Part shown: one piece after another, positions 47,368 to 58,239 of the stretch
Position numbering within the stretch: the first letter of the stretch is position 1
How the letters are laid out: every line of letters starts with the position of its first letter
Source of the DNA: Echiichthys vipera
Lineage: Eukaryota; Chordata; Actinopteri; Perciformes; Trachinidae
Assembly: GCA_963691815.1 (NCBI GenBank)
Contig: OY829657.1
Span: 4,687,953-4,751,952, forward strand
Reading direction: 5' to 3'
DNA length: 64,000 nucleotides
Translations under genes and position numbers: made by a program
The notes under the pieces: model-generated
The model's input: only the letters and a program-made list of their open reading frames with translations
What the model was told of the DNA's origin: nothing
Database searches by the model: none

Positions 47368-48136
47368 GCTCAGACTGTGGGGGGAGGGGAGGCCCCAACT
47401 GTCTTCTTCTGCAGAGCAAAAGCTTAGATTGTTATTTTTAGTCTTTATTATCAAGCAAGGGCCGTGCACAAAAAAAAACATGAGTCATGAGTCAAAATGA
47501 GAAGAGATCATTTATGCCATATTATTAGCTTTTAGCTCATTTTTATCTGCAGTCCTTGGGTAGGTGCACACAGATCAATCACCAGACACTAAAAACTCTG
47601 ATTTACATGCAGCCCCCTTACAGCACCTCTATCACACTAACAATTACACAGCGCAAATCAACATTTGAATACCAGCACATTTATCCAGTCCAACTATAAA
47701 ATCCATTACTATTAAAAACCTGCATCGCAGTCAAATTAATGTCGATAAGATTGGTCGCTCAATCCATTCATCCGAACAATGAAAGTCTGAGCAAGAAAAA
47801 TGCTTTCCGAACCTTGAAACACACAAACATCTGCTCACATTTCACTTGCATGACCCAAAAGCATTTACCAGCCTGAATTGAAAGCAGCAACTGTAACAAA
47901 GTTTCGTGAAGCTCTTTGTGTCTCCGCAGGGAGCCGCTTGAAGTCGGATTAATTGCTTTGAGTGATGTCACTTGAGTCAGTATTGGTTGGGACAATCTGA
48001 CAATCTGGGGTTGTGGAGTCATAAAGAAATGAGCTGACCAGACCTCCGTAGCCCACAGCTCATCTATGCATGAGGCTAGCAGCTTGAGGCTACATTAACT
48101 ACTAGCTACTAGCATAAAACACCTACATCTCTAGCC
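47368..48136. other. unique non-coding DNA
   Basis: No feature recognised. Confidence 0.5.
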
Positions 48137-48503
48137 GTGTTCGAAATTGTCCCCTATCATAGAAGTAGTGCATTATACGTATAGTGTCTATGCCATTTTG
48201 TAGAGGTGTTATTTTTAAACAATTCACTCTGGATTTAACGTTGGAATAAACAAGCAACATAAATACAACGTTTGACCGTCCTCCTGAGTGCAGGTTTGTA
48301 TCATAAACAGACTGAAACATTAGTGTACAGCTCCGTGTGTTTACATGATGCTGGACGCACCCGCTTCGTCACACATGTATCCGCCACATGTACTGTAGTG
48401 TAGTGTACAAAATCTCATTTGGTCATTCCCCATAAAGTGCACTATTTCATAAACACTATATAGGGAATAGTGAGTGAGTGAACGAGGGAAGGATTTCGAA
48501 CAC
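48137..48503. mobile_element. MITE with 'gtgttcgaaat' TIRs
   Basis: The left end 'gtgttcgaaattgtcccct' and the reverse complement of the right end ('gtgttcgaaatccttccct') match over about 19 bp with few differences. Inside, 'gtgcactatttcataaacac' and 'tatatagggaatagtgagtg' are typical boxes of a common fish MITE. No TSD was evident. Confidence 0.75.
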
Positions 48504-48529
48504 ACAGCTTCTGACTGAACTGTCGGCGG

Positions 48530-48835
48530 TTGAGTAATGTGGCTAATGCAGGCACCAGGAAGCCTGCTCTGCTGCGGGCATGGCGAGTCAGCCGTGTCAT
48601 CTTGCATCCACTCTGGCTGCTCCAACCTGTTAATATGGACGCCGGGAAAAAAAGAAACAGGTTACGTGACACAGATGAGATGTGTGGCCCGCCACCCGGC
48701 CGTAAGATAGCCACAGAGCCAGTTACACAGCCACCACAGCGCCGAAGTCCCGTCTGTGTGAACTGGACAGCCGAGGAGGTAGAACTAAACATTGTAGTGA
48801 CGCACGAGTCGACCCACAGGAGGATCAAAAAGTGA
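48530..48835 (+). pseudogene. Myb/SANT-like frame next to the MITE
   Basis: This 101-codon frame contains, after an internal Met36, basic and proline-rich residues and then 'VNWTAEEVELNIVVTHES' (about residues 77-94). The 'xWTxEE' start is typical of Myb/SANT-like domains in transposon-associated proteins of fish. It stops after 'HRRIKK', so the domain is cut short. Adjacency to the MITE suggests both came from one larger element; this is inference and chance similarity is possible. Confidence 0.35.
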
Positions 48836-50419
48836 CGAAGCAGCATTCAGAGAAGTTAATAACTTACAGAAACATTGGGTACAATACTACACCTTTCCTT
48901 CCCTCTTGCTTTCACTCTCGCCCTCTCTCAAACACACACACAGGCAGGTGCCGCAGCACTCTGTCTCTCTCTTCTCTACTGACAGTTGTGCTAACATAAT
49001 GCATAAAGTTGGCAGTTTGTGGATCGGGTCGAGTTCGAGCGGATGATTAATGGTGCGGATCAGCTCACACACACTTCGGAAATGCCTAGTGCCTATAGGA
49101 AACACACAAATAACTCCGCCTTATGTTGGTTGTGGTGTGAATAAACCAAGCCGGCACAACAGTGCATCATGATGCTATGGTTGAATCGGTGTTAAAGGGG
49201 CTGTTGACTCTCTGCGGCCACAACATGTCAGAAGTTTGAATACAGGAAACTCTCTCTTAAACGGCGGCATTCAAACAAGAACCTTTGTTAAATATTCATA
49301 AGACTGTTAATTATCAAAACAATTTGTTAACATTATCTTTCCCCATCAGTGTGCGTGAGAGGTCCTGTGTGTCATTGTGCTTCTATTCAGCACAACCTTC
49401 ATGCAAGCAGCAAATTGAGGCTTTGTTGCCACTGTTGACATCTAAAGGATAGCCTGCTGGGGGATTATACAGGCTCAACGCCCGAGGCTGTGTGGCTTTT
49501 TTGTTGTTGTGTGTATGCTTCACCGGCAAAAAAAGAAAAACATAATACTAAGATATTGTTTTTTTTTCTGGCACAGATTGTCTAGCGGGAGTAAAACTCA
49601 ACATCTCTATTCACAATAACAATTCACCACCTTCACTGCATTGCCTACTGTGCACGCTGGCTGGGACCAATCACAAGCGTCGGTTCATGGGATGGGATTG
49701 GCAGGGCTGCAGTGGGTATTCTCTAACAACACACTCAGCTCCGGCACTGAGTGATGTGCGCTGTGGGTTGATTTTGTTTCTCTACAGTTTTGGTGAAACC
49801 TGCTGTTTTGTGTTGGAATTTTTCAGTTGCACAGAATGATCATAAGAGGCTCACAGCGCTACATATTTTAGCTCGCATCTAATTTTTTCCCTATTTTTGG
49901 CAGTTTTCCCTGCATCCACGGATATGCTTGCCAGCGGCTTATTATAGCTAATTACAACACAATTACACCACTTCATGCAATCATGTGGAACACGAGCCAT
50001 GCAGTGCAGCACATCTTAGTTACAGTTTAAGGGAAGGATGCCAACTAAGTGACTGACTTCGCACTAAGGGAACAATATCGACTAATATACTATCCACACA
50101 TCTCTGTATTGTAGCTGTAGGACTGTAGAAATAGGACTTAATGAAAGATTATTTCCTAAGGCAAAACAATAATTCACTTATTCCCTAGGCATACGCTCAG
50201 CCCAGCAAAGACTGTTTGCTGTGTGCTTTTTCTGAAATCAGTAGGCTGGCTTTCAAAAGGGGAATATTGATGTCTACCCAATAATAAATAACACACAAAA
50301 CAAGTTGATTGTAGTAAAGGTTAGTACAAAACAAAGAAAACAAGAACAACTGCACTACATCATGTGAATATGTATATACGTCTTTCTAATCCTTCCCTTT
50401 TTAAATTTAACTTTATTGC
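48836..50419. other. unique non-coding DNA
   Basis: Opposed CCAAT-type motifs ('gaccaatcac' at 49666, 'gggattggc' at 49694) are 28 bp apart, without other promoter evidence. No gene recognised. Confidence 0.45.
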
Positions 50420-50503
50420 TTAGTTTTGCTATTTTTTATATTTTATCTTATTTTTCTGTTGCTGCTGTGACAAACAAATTTCCCCGTCTGTGGGACATTA
50501 AAG
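50420..50503 (+). mobile_element. LINE 3'-end fragment (L2-like)
   Basis: 'ctgttgctgctgtgacaaac' followed by 'aaatttccccgtctgtggga' and 'cattaaagg' follows the 3' end typical of fish L2-like elements. There is no tail repeat. Confidence 0.5.
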
Positions 50504-50796
50504 GTTTTCACATTTTGAATTTCCGTTCTCGGGGTCATCATGAATATGGTGGATATCTTAATCGACTACAGCTTACTACAGTTTGTCGTCTAACATAAAA
50601 TGAATCTGGCTACAACCTATAAGTTACACTTCAGCTCAAGTCAAATTAATTTCATTTTACAAAAATCCACCTTCTCATTTCATGTAACCTATTAATTTAG
50701 GTAGAAAGTGAATGTGCCTGTTGCATGTCCAATTAATATTACCGTGCATGTATCAATCAACCACAATAGCAACAGATATAAGATTGTAAATTGTAT

Positions 50797-51077
50797 AGAA
50801 GAAGAATTCCTTTATTAGTCCCGCAACGGTGAAATTCACTTTATTATTGTTATTCATGTTACACACACACACAGGCCCGAAGTACACATACATGCACAGA
50901 CAGGACCTATATACATGCAACTAATGGAGACATGTCAGAGCGAGGGGGCTGCCAGTGACCAGCGCCCCGAGCAGTTGGGGGTTCGGTGCCTCGCTAAACA
51001 GCACCTCGGCAGTACCCAGGAGATGAACTGGCACCTCTTCAGCCACCAGTCCACGCAGGACTGAGCTACTGCCGCCC
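50797..51077 (-). mobile_element. SINE-B copy 4, full length with tRNA-like head
   Basis: In sense (minus) orientation it begins 'gggcggcagtagctcagtcc' (box A-like) and continues with 'gaggtgccagttcatctcc' (weak box B), 'accgaacccccaactgctcg' and 'ttgcatgtatataggtcctg'. It ends with 'gcgggactaataaaggaat' and a short (TTC)n tail. This is the reference copy of SINE-B. No exact TSD was found. Confidence 0.85.
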
Positions 51078-51126
51078 AACTATACAGGTTTATGACATTT
51101 TTAACAAGTGTGACCTGGTAATTTCC

Positions 51127-51207
51127 CTGTTTTTCACACAAAGTGTCCTGAGATCACTTCTGCTGTGGTTTGACACTTTAAATAAAACTGAATTGAATTA
51201 TTGAATT
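51127..51207 (+). mobile_element. retroelement 3' tail fragment (GAATT)n
   Basis: 'gtgtcctgagatcacttctg', 'tttgacactttaaataaaac' and a (TGAAT)n tail match the 3' end of a known fish non-LTR element. It lies 50 bp from the head of SINE-B copy 4. Confidence 0.55.
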
Positions 51208-52512
51208 AAAAAGGATGTTGTTGGAAAAGAAAGTTGTCTTATCTGTGATGCAATAAAAAATATATATTTGTTTTTCACAAGATGTAAGATACAGTGATTC
51301 CAGTGTGTTTCAGTACCGTTTAAATTTGATCAGAATGACATTGTGAATCACAATTACTTTGGCCAGAAGTATCGTTTACCTCACTTCCTCTCTAAACAAG
51401 CTCTTTCATTCTTGTTTATGTTGAGACGACCTTCCTGCTGCCAAACTGCCACACCCTTATCTCACAGCTGGCCTCAATCCCAGTACAACATGGTGAGCAT
51501 CATTACGGGCTGTGTTTGAATGGCAAGGGTGCAGGGTCCAGAATAAAGTGGTAGATTTAAGGCCTTTTTTTGTCATTTCCTCCCTCACACATTTAGTTTA
51601 ACCAATCAATAGAAACATAATACCTGTGACCCATGCAAGAGCACGCAAGAGGACAGTGACTCTCAAATGTGTCTGCAATTTGCCGGGGACAGTCATTTGT
51701 GAAACAGGACGCTGGCGCCATTAGCGTTTTGCAAGTAAATGGAGTTCATGAATTGCTTTTGTGAAATGAGCCCTTGCTATTTTGGTTCATGTATGTGCCA
51801 CAGCACAAAGTGTGTAACAGCTCTGTGGTTTTGATTATAGATCGGAGGGTGTGTTGATTAATGAATGCACTTTAAACTGATAATATGGCTGGTCTCATGA
51901 CCAGCTCTGAAACAGCTGAGCCAATCACAATGATGCATGATAGCTCAACAAAGGGAGGGAGCTTCTCTAGGAAATTGTATTGTCTGCAGCCAGAAGCAGA
52001 TGGTGTTTTTCAGTTAATTATTGACAATAGACACAAATTATAAAAACAATAATAGTTTGTTGAAGCCATTTATATCAGCAGCTTCAATCCAGCACTATTC
52101 CAGTCTTAATTCTACTGTATTTCATATCATAAATGGTCTCATATCATAATTGATGAATACACAGTTTTCCAGTAGAGCGAGTGAGTCAGAGCTGGTTCTG
52201 AGACGTGTAACCTTTTAAGACTATAGCGCAAATACTAATTTAATATACAATATGTTCTACATGCTAATTATAACTCGTACTTTTAAAGCAGTCAGTAACG
52301 AAAAATATCCACACTTAACTGTTATAGTAAATTATGTAATACGTGCCACAATAGCATCACAACATAATTTTGGAACGTTTGTGCACATTCAATTTCACAA
52401 AGAGCAGCCTGTTCACATTCCCACGGTGTTAAATACAGACATTTTCACGACGGCCCGTGCATCCCTATCAAACGCACCAGGCTTTCAGCTGCAGCACTCC
52501 AGGCAAGTCTGT
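51208..52512. other. unique non-coding DNA
   Basis: No feature recognised. Confidence 0.5.
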
Positions 52513-52620
52513 TGGGGGAAGGTCGAGGTGGTGGATGGGTCAAAACAAACAGACTTTCAGGCAGGAAACTGTGGTTCAGGTCCCGTTTTTGTCCCGTGCC
52601 AAAGTGTAGATGCATCTTAA
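52513..52620 (+). repeat. dispersed CCTAACC-associated repeat, copy 1
   Basis: 'ggtggtggatgggtcaaaac' and 'aaacagactttc' match the block at 53825-53880 in the same orientation. Confidence 0.55.
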
Positions 52621-52694
52621 ATGTATTTCTTTTCTTTTTTCTTTAGAATTTTTTTACTTTATTTGACAGGGAAGCACAAGATTGACAAGGGAGA

Positions 52695-52707
52695 GGGGGG
52701 GGGGGGG
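52695..52707. repeat. poly-G run
   Basis: G13. Confidence 0.95.
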
Positions 52708-52873
52708 TAGTTTAGTTTGAATTCACGATGTTGATTGATTCACGTACTTAAAACAGTGAGCAACCAACTCAACTGTTTTAACACAAGCCTGCTTTTTCTT
52801 TGTAACCCTGCTAAGGACAAAGGCATAAGTGTATCTTTAAACTTAACCTCCAACAACAATCCAATAATCTGGA

Positions 52874-52875
<2 letters not shown>

Positions 52876-52908
<33 letters not shown>

Positions 52909-52928
52909 CTGTGTGCGTGTGCGTGTGT
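52876..52928. repeat. (TG)n microsatellite
   Basis: TG run with CC and GC interruptions near its 3' end. Confidence 0.96.
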
Positions 52929-53824
52929 AACAACTACAGAGAGTTATACGATGAAAAGCATTTCACAGCCTAATCCTCTGCAATTTTCCTCAACTGAATG
53001 TCTAATAAACAAGCAAAAGAAAAGGTTGCCGTTCAAAAGCAGCGCTGAGGGAACACTGTGTGCATACTGCGGGCTCACTGCTGACTAAGAGATGTAAACT
53101 CAGTGCTGTGAGACAAGGACAGCTCCTTGCAAAGAACCCATCAACAGAGCAATCATCGGGGAGGACCCCAAAGGAGCACAGTGAGATTAAAAGACCTGCT
53201 ATCAATTTATCAAAGATGCTGCTCAGAAGGAACTTCAACTTTAAAGCAGAATTGGGACATTTTCTGCCTAATGACTGCAATTTATAACAAAGCATGGACA
53301 ACTCTGAAACTGAAAATCCTGACAACCAATTATAATGAGCGTTCCAAGTTGTACCCATGTGAAGTTTGCCTGTTGATGGCGCCAGCGACTCTCTATCAAA
53401 TGTTAATATCTCCAAGGATTTCCAATCAGAAGAACCAAAGATGGTCATTCCTTCACGCTAACCACAGTGTCACATAAGTCAAGTTTAAGTTGGATTGGAA
53501 AAATATCAAATTAAACCGAAGCAGGAGGCTAACACAATCAGAATAATATTGCTTTTCAAGGGTGTTAAAGCATCCAGTGAGCTGAACCGCTTTGTCATAG
53601 CAACAAAATCTGAATATTTAAGTTCCTGTCTAACTTTTTTATTACCCACTGCAGCAGAATAAAGTAGACCATCATCAGTCAAAAAAAACCCTTATCGGTT
53701 GATTGTGAGCAGCTTTTACAACAACCCATATTTACGATTGTTGTTACCTCTAGTGGGCGTAGTAATTATCAAGGGGTAAAGGAGGACGCTAAAAGATGTA
53801 CTTATTGTGGCACCACCGCAGGAA
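52929..53824. other. unique non-coding DNA
   Basis: Overlapping frames of 148 (minus, 53002-53448) and 116 (plus) codons have no recognised domain. Not called a gene. Confidence 0.45.
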
Positions 53825-54035
53825 GGTTGGGGTGGTTGATGGGTCAAACAAACGCAGGACATCCGCTCTCGAAACCGGGGACATTTTTGAAGTTCAATTT
53901 AAAGTTTAAGTTACATAGGTGACCAATCTTTGATCTTTTTCTAACCCTAACCATTTTTTTTTGCTGCATAACCCTAACCATGTAGTTTTGTTGCCTTAAC
54001 ATATCCAGAGTTTTGTTGCCTCAACCTAACCATGT
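53825..54035 (+). repeat. dispersed CCTAACC-associated repeat, copy 2
   Basis: 'ggggtggttgatgggtcaaa' opens the block, followed by degenerate units around 'aaccctaaccatgtagtttt' and 'gttttgttgcctcaacctaa'. I recognise this as a fish repeat with a minisatellite-like 3' part. Confidence 0.6.
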
Positions 54036-54152
54036 GTACGAAAGGGACGTAGGCCATTATTATTTACTCTGGGCGCATGACAGTGTTTAGAGGCTAATGT
54101 GCGCGGTGCATCGGGAGCGAGCACACGCAAGCCTGAAGACGGCAGAAAGTGC

Positions 54153-54154
54153 AG

Positions 54155-54204
<50 letters not shown>

Positions 54205-54213
54205 GAGAGAGAG
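54153..54213. repeat. (GA)n microsatellite
   Basis: GA run with one GGG interruption near 54192. A frame of alternating Arg/Glu over it is an artefact. Confidence 0.96.
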
Positions 54214-54760
54214 CGGAGGCTGCCAGTCAGAGACTAATCTGTTACATCTTATTTGTGTGCGTGCGTCCATGAGACCTGTAAGTCCTATTATCTATGTTGC
54301 TAATTCATTATCCTTTGTTTTCATAAGTTGATGATTATAGCCACCTAGCTTGGGGCGACTTGCTAACTTCACAGCATATGATTGTTAATTGGTCAGCTAG
54401 AAGTTGATGTGTAGCTACGTATTTGTTGTGTATTGAAGCTGGTGAGTGTGCTGTTTATACTAATTAGTTACACTGCATATAATCTATAGAAAGTTGTGTG
54501 TTTATTACAAATATTAAGGTGCACATGCCAATTTATGTTTGTGAATGTAATGTGGGCCTGATAAAATATTTTCCTTTTTTTGGGCAGAATTACTCACATA
54601 AAGCTACGCCCATGTTCTGAACTGTTGCTTGAGCTTATTAAACAGTCAAACTAAGAAGAGTTGTCAGCATCTGTGTTTTGGCAGACACACCTGGGGCGAA
54701 GCTAGAGATCCGGATCAGCGAACAACCATTATACGGTCCTTTATTACAACCCTCAGTAAC
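54214..54760. other. unique non-coding DNA
   Basis: No feature recognised. Confidence 0.5.
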
Positions 54761-55000
54761 ACCATGTAGTTTTGATGTCTATGCCTAACCTAATAATTGT
54801 TGCCTAAACATAATCACATACTCTTGATGCCTCAACTCACCACATCATTCTATTACGTAACCTAACCTAAAGTAGTTTAGGTTAGGTTACTACTAACCTA
54901 AACTACTTTCAAACCCCCCATAGTTTTGATGTCTTAATGATGTCTTAAACAAAATGTGATTACCTAAACCCAACCAAGTAGTATACCCTCACGGTGGCGT
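54761..55000 (+). repeat. degenerate CCTAACC minisatellite block
   Basis: Units around 'accatgtagttttgatgtct', 'ttgttgcctaaac', 'catagttttgatgtcttaat' and 'acccaaccaagtagt' repeat irregularly about every 30-40 bp. It belongs to the same family as 53825-54035. Confidence 0.6.
54857..54906. repeat. two overlapping perfect palindromes
   Basis: 'gtaacctaacctaaa' (54857-54871) pairs with 54876-54890 across a 4-nt loop. Separately 'gtagtttaggttag' (54872-54885) pairs with 54893-54906 across 7 nt. The shared central strand can adopt either hairpin. Confidence 0.9.
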
Positions 55001-55005
55001 TACGA

Positions 55006-55026
55006 CCCCCCCCCCCCCCCCCCCCC
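55006..55026. repeat. poly-C run
   Basis: C21 followed by T4. Confidence 0.95.
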
Positions 55027-55144
55027 TTTTCCTTCAACCATCAGGCTTTTACATGCTGCTGATGAACACAGGCCAGGCATTTTACACCTGAGAGCCTTAA
55101 TGTGTATATTTCATTCATTATTTATTTCCTATTGTTACACGCTG

Positions 55145-55276
55145 CTATCCCCGATTGCCTCTGTGGATGCTGTAAGTGTCTTTGTTTTTGTTGTTGTTTC
55201 TTGTTTCTATGTGACTGAGGATGCAAACTGAATTGCCCTGTGGGGATAAATAAATTAGTTTGAATTGAATTGAATA
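55145..55276 (+). mobile_element. LINE 3' end with (GAATT)n tail
   Basis: 'gaattgccctgtggggataa' followed by 'ataaattagtttgaattgaa' is a typical L2-like 3' end with a simple-repeat tail. Confidence 0.55.
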
Positions 55277-55410
55277 GTCGTGTTGCTTAAACCTAACCAC
55301 ATAGTGTTGCCTAAATTTAAGTAGTTCCATTTCAAAACGTCCCATGATCACCACAAACACTTTCAAACAGCCACTGCGGTCGCTTCACAGTGTTAAAAAG
55401 AACGACTGTA
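55277..55410 (+). repeat. CCTAACC-associated repeat, 3' part
   Basis: 'gttgcttaaacctaaccaca' and 'caaaacgtcccatgatcacc' with 'cacttcacagtgttaaaa'-like sequence follow the order known for this family. The LINE end before it may be inserted in it. Confidence 0.5.
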
Positions 55411-56338
55411 CATGTTGTGTTTGGAGTCATTGGCAATCACCCTGTTATGTCCTTCAGGGTTGAGGACATGGTGAAATAAAGAAACTACTTTTTGGTGAGT
55501 CTCACTGTCTTAACAATTCCATGAATAATATGTGGGACTGCTCGCTTGTGACCACAGAATCTTCCTCCAAACTGTTGTTTTACTCCTGTTTGCCTCCGAC
55601 CGTGACTCATTGCTTCTGTCTTGGGTTTTTTCCCCCCACTATGTCTTTATTTTGCTCAGGGGCTTAGGAAGATAAGCTTTTCCCAAAACCTCTCTAAACT
55701 ACAGCTTCTTCACAATGGCTACATCGCCGCCAGAGCCTGAATGTTATCACCCCGCGGTGGCATGAGGAGCTCTCCATTTAGATCTCAGGAGCTAAACAGT
55801 TTTTGTTGCTAACCGCGAGGCTCGCTGCACATCAGTGGGTAAGAGGAGCCGGCCTAACAGAGCCGCTGTCATGCTCGCACTGATAACTTCAGCAATGGAT
55901 GTGTGTTTTCGCAGCATAGTCGGACAAAAGTGCAGCGCAGGTATGTGAACAACTATACTGTAGGAGTCACATTAATGCAACTCATTAAAGTACTGTAACT
56001 GGGATAAGTAGGTCTGCATATTCGTTTGTGTGAATAAATGGCTGCGTGATGTAAAGTAATGGAAGTGTATCAAGTGTTTCCCACACATAGCTTACATATA
56101 TGCGATCTGCCATCTTATATTAATGGCTTCTGAGTATATTGCATCCCATAGGGACATGCGTCACTGGACATGTGACAACACAAAGCATTGAACACATCTA
56201 CAAGGTAAATTAATAAATATATACAGTATATAAATACCTTAATCTATAACATATAACTGTATTCCCGTCGTTTACTCATTTAAACTAAAAACACCATAGA
56301 GCAAAACATGTTCCAGAAGAGAAATGCCAACATTGGAT
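55411..56338. other. unique non-coding DNA
   Basis: A donor-like 'cgcaggtatgt' near 55937 closes a short frame from 55895 (MDVCFRSIVGQKCSA); nothing supports it as an exon. Confidence 0.45.
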
Positions 56339-56960
56339 GGTTTCATTTTCGTTTTGCTGACAAATTTGAGGTCAAATGTTTTTTTACAGAGCAGAGTTTT
56401 GATCTCATTTTATTACTCCACAAATAGGAGAATACTCAGCCATTAAAAAAATGCTTTTGCCATGTTTTTAGGAATAAAATAAAATGTTCTATCAATCAGG
56501 GTCTGAATGATATACTGTATGAACACAGACATGTAAAAGAAAATCTTCAGAACACAGATACTGTAGGAATTAAACTGGAAAGTTAGGGTAAAAATGTGTA
56601 CTAATGCCGCAGATATCACCATGAAGCTATCACACACACACACACGCACACGCACACGCACACACACCTTCAACCGCTTGTCCCTAAATAAACCTAACAC
56701 GTGCATGTCTTTGGACTGTGGGAGGAAGCCGGAGAACCCGGAGAGAACCCCACGCTAACCACCACACCACCGTGCCGCCATATCACCATGAAGCTTCCCC
56801 AGTTAATTATAATGAACACATTAATGTATATTTTGGCTGTTTTCTTTACACTAGTCTGAAAAAAGACACGTTGAAAGCAAAATAACCCAAAATCTCAAAA
56901 TTGACCAGCGCATGAAAAAAAACCTTTTGCCTCCAGTGGTCCCCCTTATGAGAATGAATG
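56339..56960 (+). repeat. old interspersed repeat, copy 2
   Basis: Matches 46228-46398 and 47318-47367 in order. It continues with 'caaaatctcaaaattgacca' and 'aaccttttgcctccagtgg', which I recognise as the 3' part of a fish repeat. It is interrupted by SINE-A copy 10 at 56629-56779. Confidence 0.65.
56629..56779 (-). mobile_element. SINE-A copy 10, doubly deleted, 16-bp TSD
   Basis: Exact TSD 'atatcaccatgaagct' at 56613-56628 and 56780-56795. Read on the minus strand it has the head 'ggcggcacggtggtgtggtg', then lacks box B and the 'tgtgtggagtttgcatg' part. It keeps 'ctccggcttcctcccacagt', lacks the central body, and ends 'agggacaagcggttgaagg' plus a (TG)n tail, seen as (CA)n at 56631-56668. 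Confidence 0.92.
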
Positions 56961-56984
56961 ATGCAACATTCAGACTACACATAC

Positions 56985-57165
56985 GGTGCAAGGTGCAAAA
57001 CAAGGTACAAAAAAAAAATGAACTGAGCAGAAGAAGGGTTTATGTTGAGCTTGGGGACAGCAGGGGTTGTGAAGTCTGACAGCCTGGGGGTAGAAACTTT
57101 TGCTTGGTCTGGAAAATATTGTACCTGTTTCCATACAGAAAGGTTGAAGAGTCCGTAGGGTGATT
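56985..57165 (+). mobile_element. retroelement fragment
   Basis: 'gtgcaaggtgcaaaacaagg' and 'ctgacagcctgggggtagaa' follow a repeat I recognise from fish (a box reading 'acagcctgggggaagaagct'). Ends are unresolved. Confidence 0.45.
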
Positions 57166-57996
57166 TAAGCACATACTAACTCTAATTTCTCTAAAAAGCT
57201 GATGCTAAATAGACTGAGGGAACATTATTGTTTAATATTATCAATACAGTTAACAAACTGGACTTAAACTAGCAACCTCCAGTCACAAGCTTCTCCAAAC
57301 TTTACGCTCCATTACCCAGAAAACAACAGCAGCTCAAGACTGGTTTCACGCTGCATGAGGATAATGTGGAAAGGTCACTAGGGACCCAAATGTTGGCTAG
57401 AATATATTTTGAGGAGTGTTTTACAATAGTGGCATGAAGGGTTTTCTTCACTTGTTCATTCAATCAGTCAGTATATACATGCATAATTGTATTTATGTAG
57501 TTTTCTATAATTTCAACTGAAACCATTGTGTTTATTTTGCAATAAAGTTCTAACAAAAAGGTAAATACTTTTCATTTTTCAAGTATTTCATTCACACATG
57601 AGTATACAAAAACTGGTTTCAGCGTGTGGTTTCATTTAATATATACTGTTTTTTATTGAATTACCAGAAAACATGCTATATCGTAATGTACATCATTACT
57701 GAGAAATGAAAGGAGCTATATAGGGATAGAAGACTTTGGCTCTATCACTCAGCGCAGGTCAAAACGTTGCTTGACACTGACATGATGGCACGTCGCCTCC
57801 CTCTTCATAATCTGTGAACTATGGAGCCAGTGAACTGTAAATAACTGTAAAGGTGAGAGTACTTAACACCTCAGGTTTGGTGATCGAAGCCATATTTCAG
57901 TGACAGAGACACTGACACACTGACACAAAATGTTATATTATATATATATATTGAGACACTGAGTGCAATGCACTGTGGAAAAGGCATTAAACCTGG

Positions 57997-57999
<3 letters not shown>
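57166..57999. other. unique non-coding DNA
   Basis: A short TA run is at 57936-57950. No gene. Confidence 0.5.

Positions 58000-58035
<36 letters not shown>
58000..58035. repeat. (TA)n microsatellite
   Basis: TA run of about 36 bp. Confidence 0.96.
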
Positions 58036-58039
<4 letters not shown>

Positions 58040-58186
58040 TAATACCATCATACAGAAATCAGAATATGCTAAAGAAAAGAACACAAGGCAGCTCTGCGTA
58101 AGAGCACGCATGCAAAAAAATCCATAATTGTTTTTTTTTTTTAAAGGAGCACTAAAGACAAAATTTTGATGATTGCAGGTGTTTAT

Positions 58187-58239
58187 GATTCATAATTTCT
58201 GTAACACTATATCAATCAGTGTTACAGAAATTATGAATC
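58187..58239. repeat. perfect 21-bp-arm hairpin
   Basis: The arms 58187-58207 and 58219-58239 are exact reverse complements ('attcataatttctgtaacac' within the left arm). The loop 'tatatcaatca' is 11 nt. It could be a recent foldback or hairpin-forming part of a MITE. Confidence 0.95.

Noticed and set aside
49660..49710. Promoter with opposed CCAAT boxes
   Set aside because: No TATA, CpG island or downstream gene; common by chance.
53002..53448. 148-codon minus-strand frame overlapping a plus frame
   Set aside because: Both strands open, no domain; chance.
53935..54035. Telomere-like CCCTAACC motifs
   Set aside because: Irregular longer units of a dispersed repeat, not a tandem hexamer array.
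54149..54331. Arg/Glu-repeat protein
   Set aside because: Translation of a (GA)n microsatellite.
55895..55940. Coding exon ending at a good splice donor
   Set aside because: Only 15 residues, no acceptor or domain, no partner exon.
3234..56779. CRISPR-like array from regularly recurring 300-bp repeats
   Set aside because: Copies are dispersed on both strands at irregular spacing with individual TSDs; they are SINEs.
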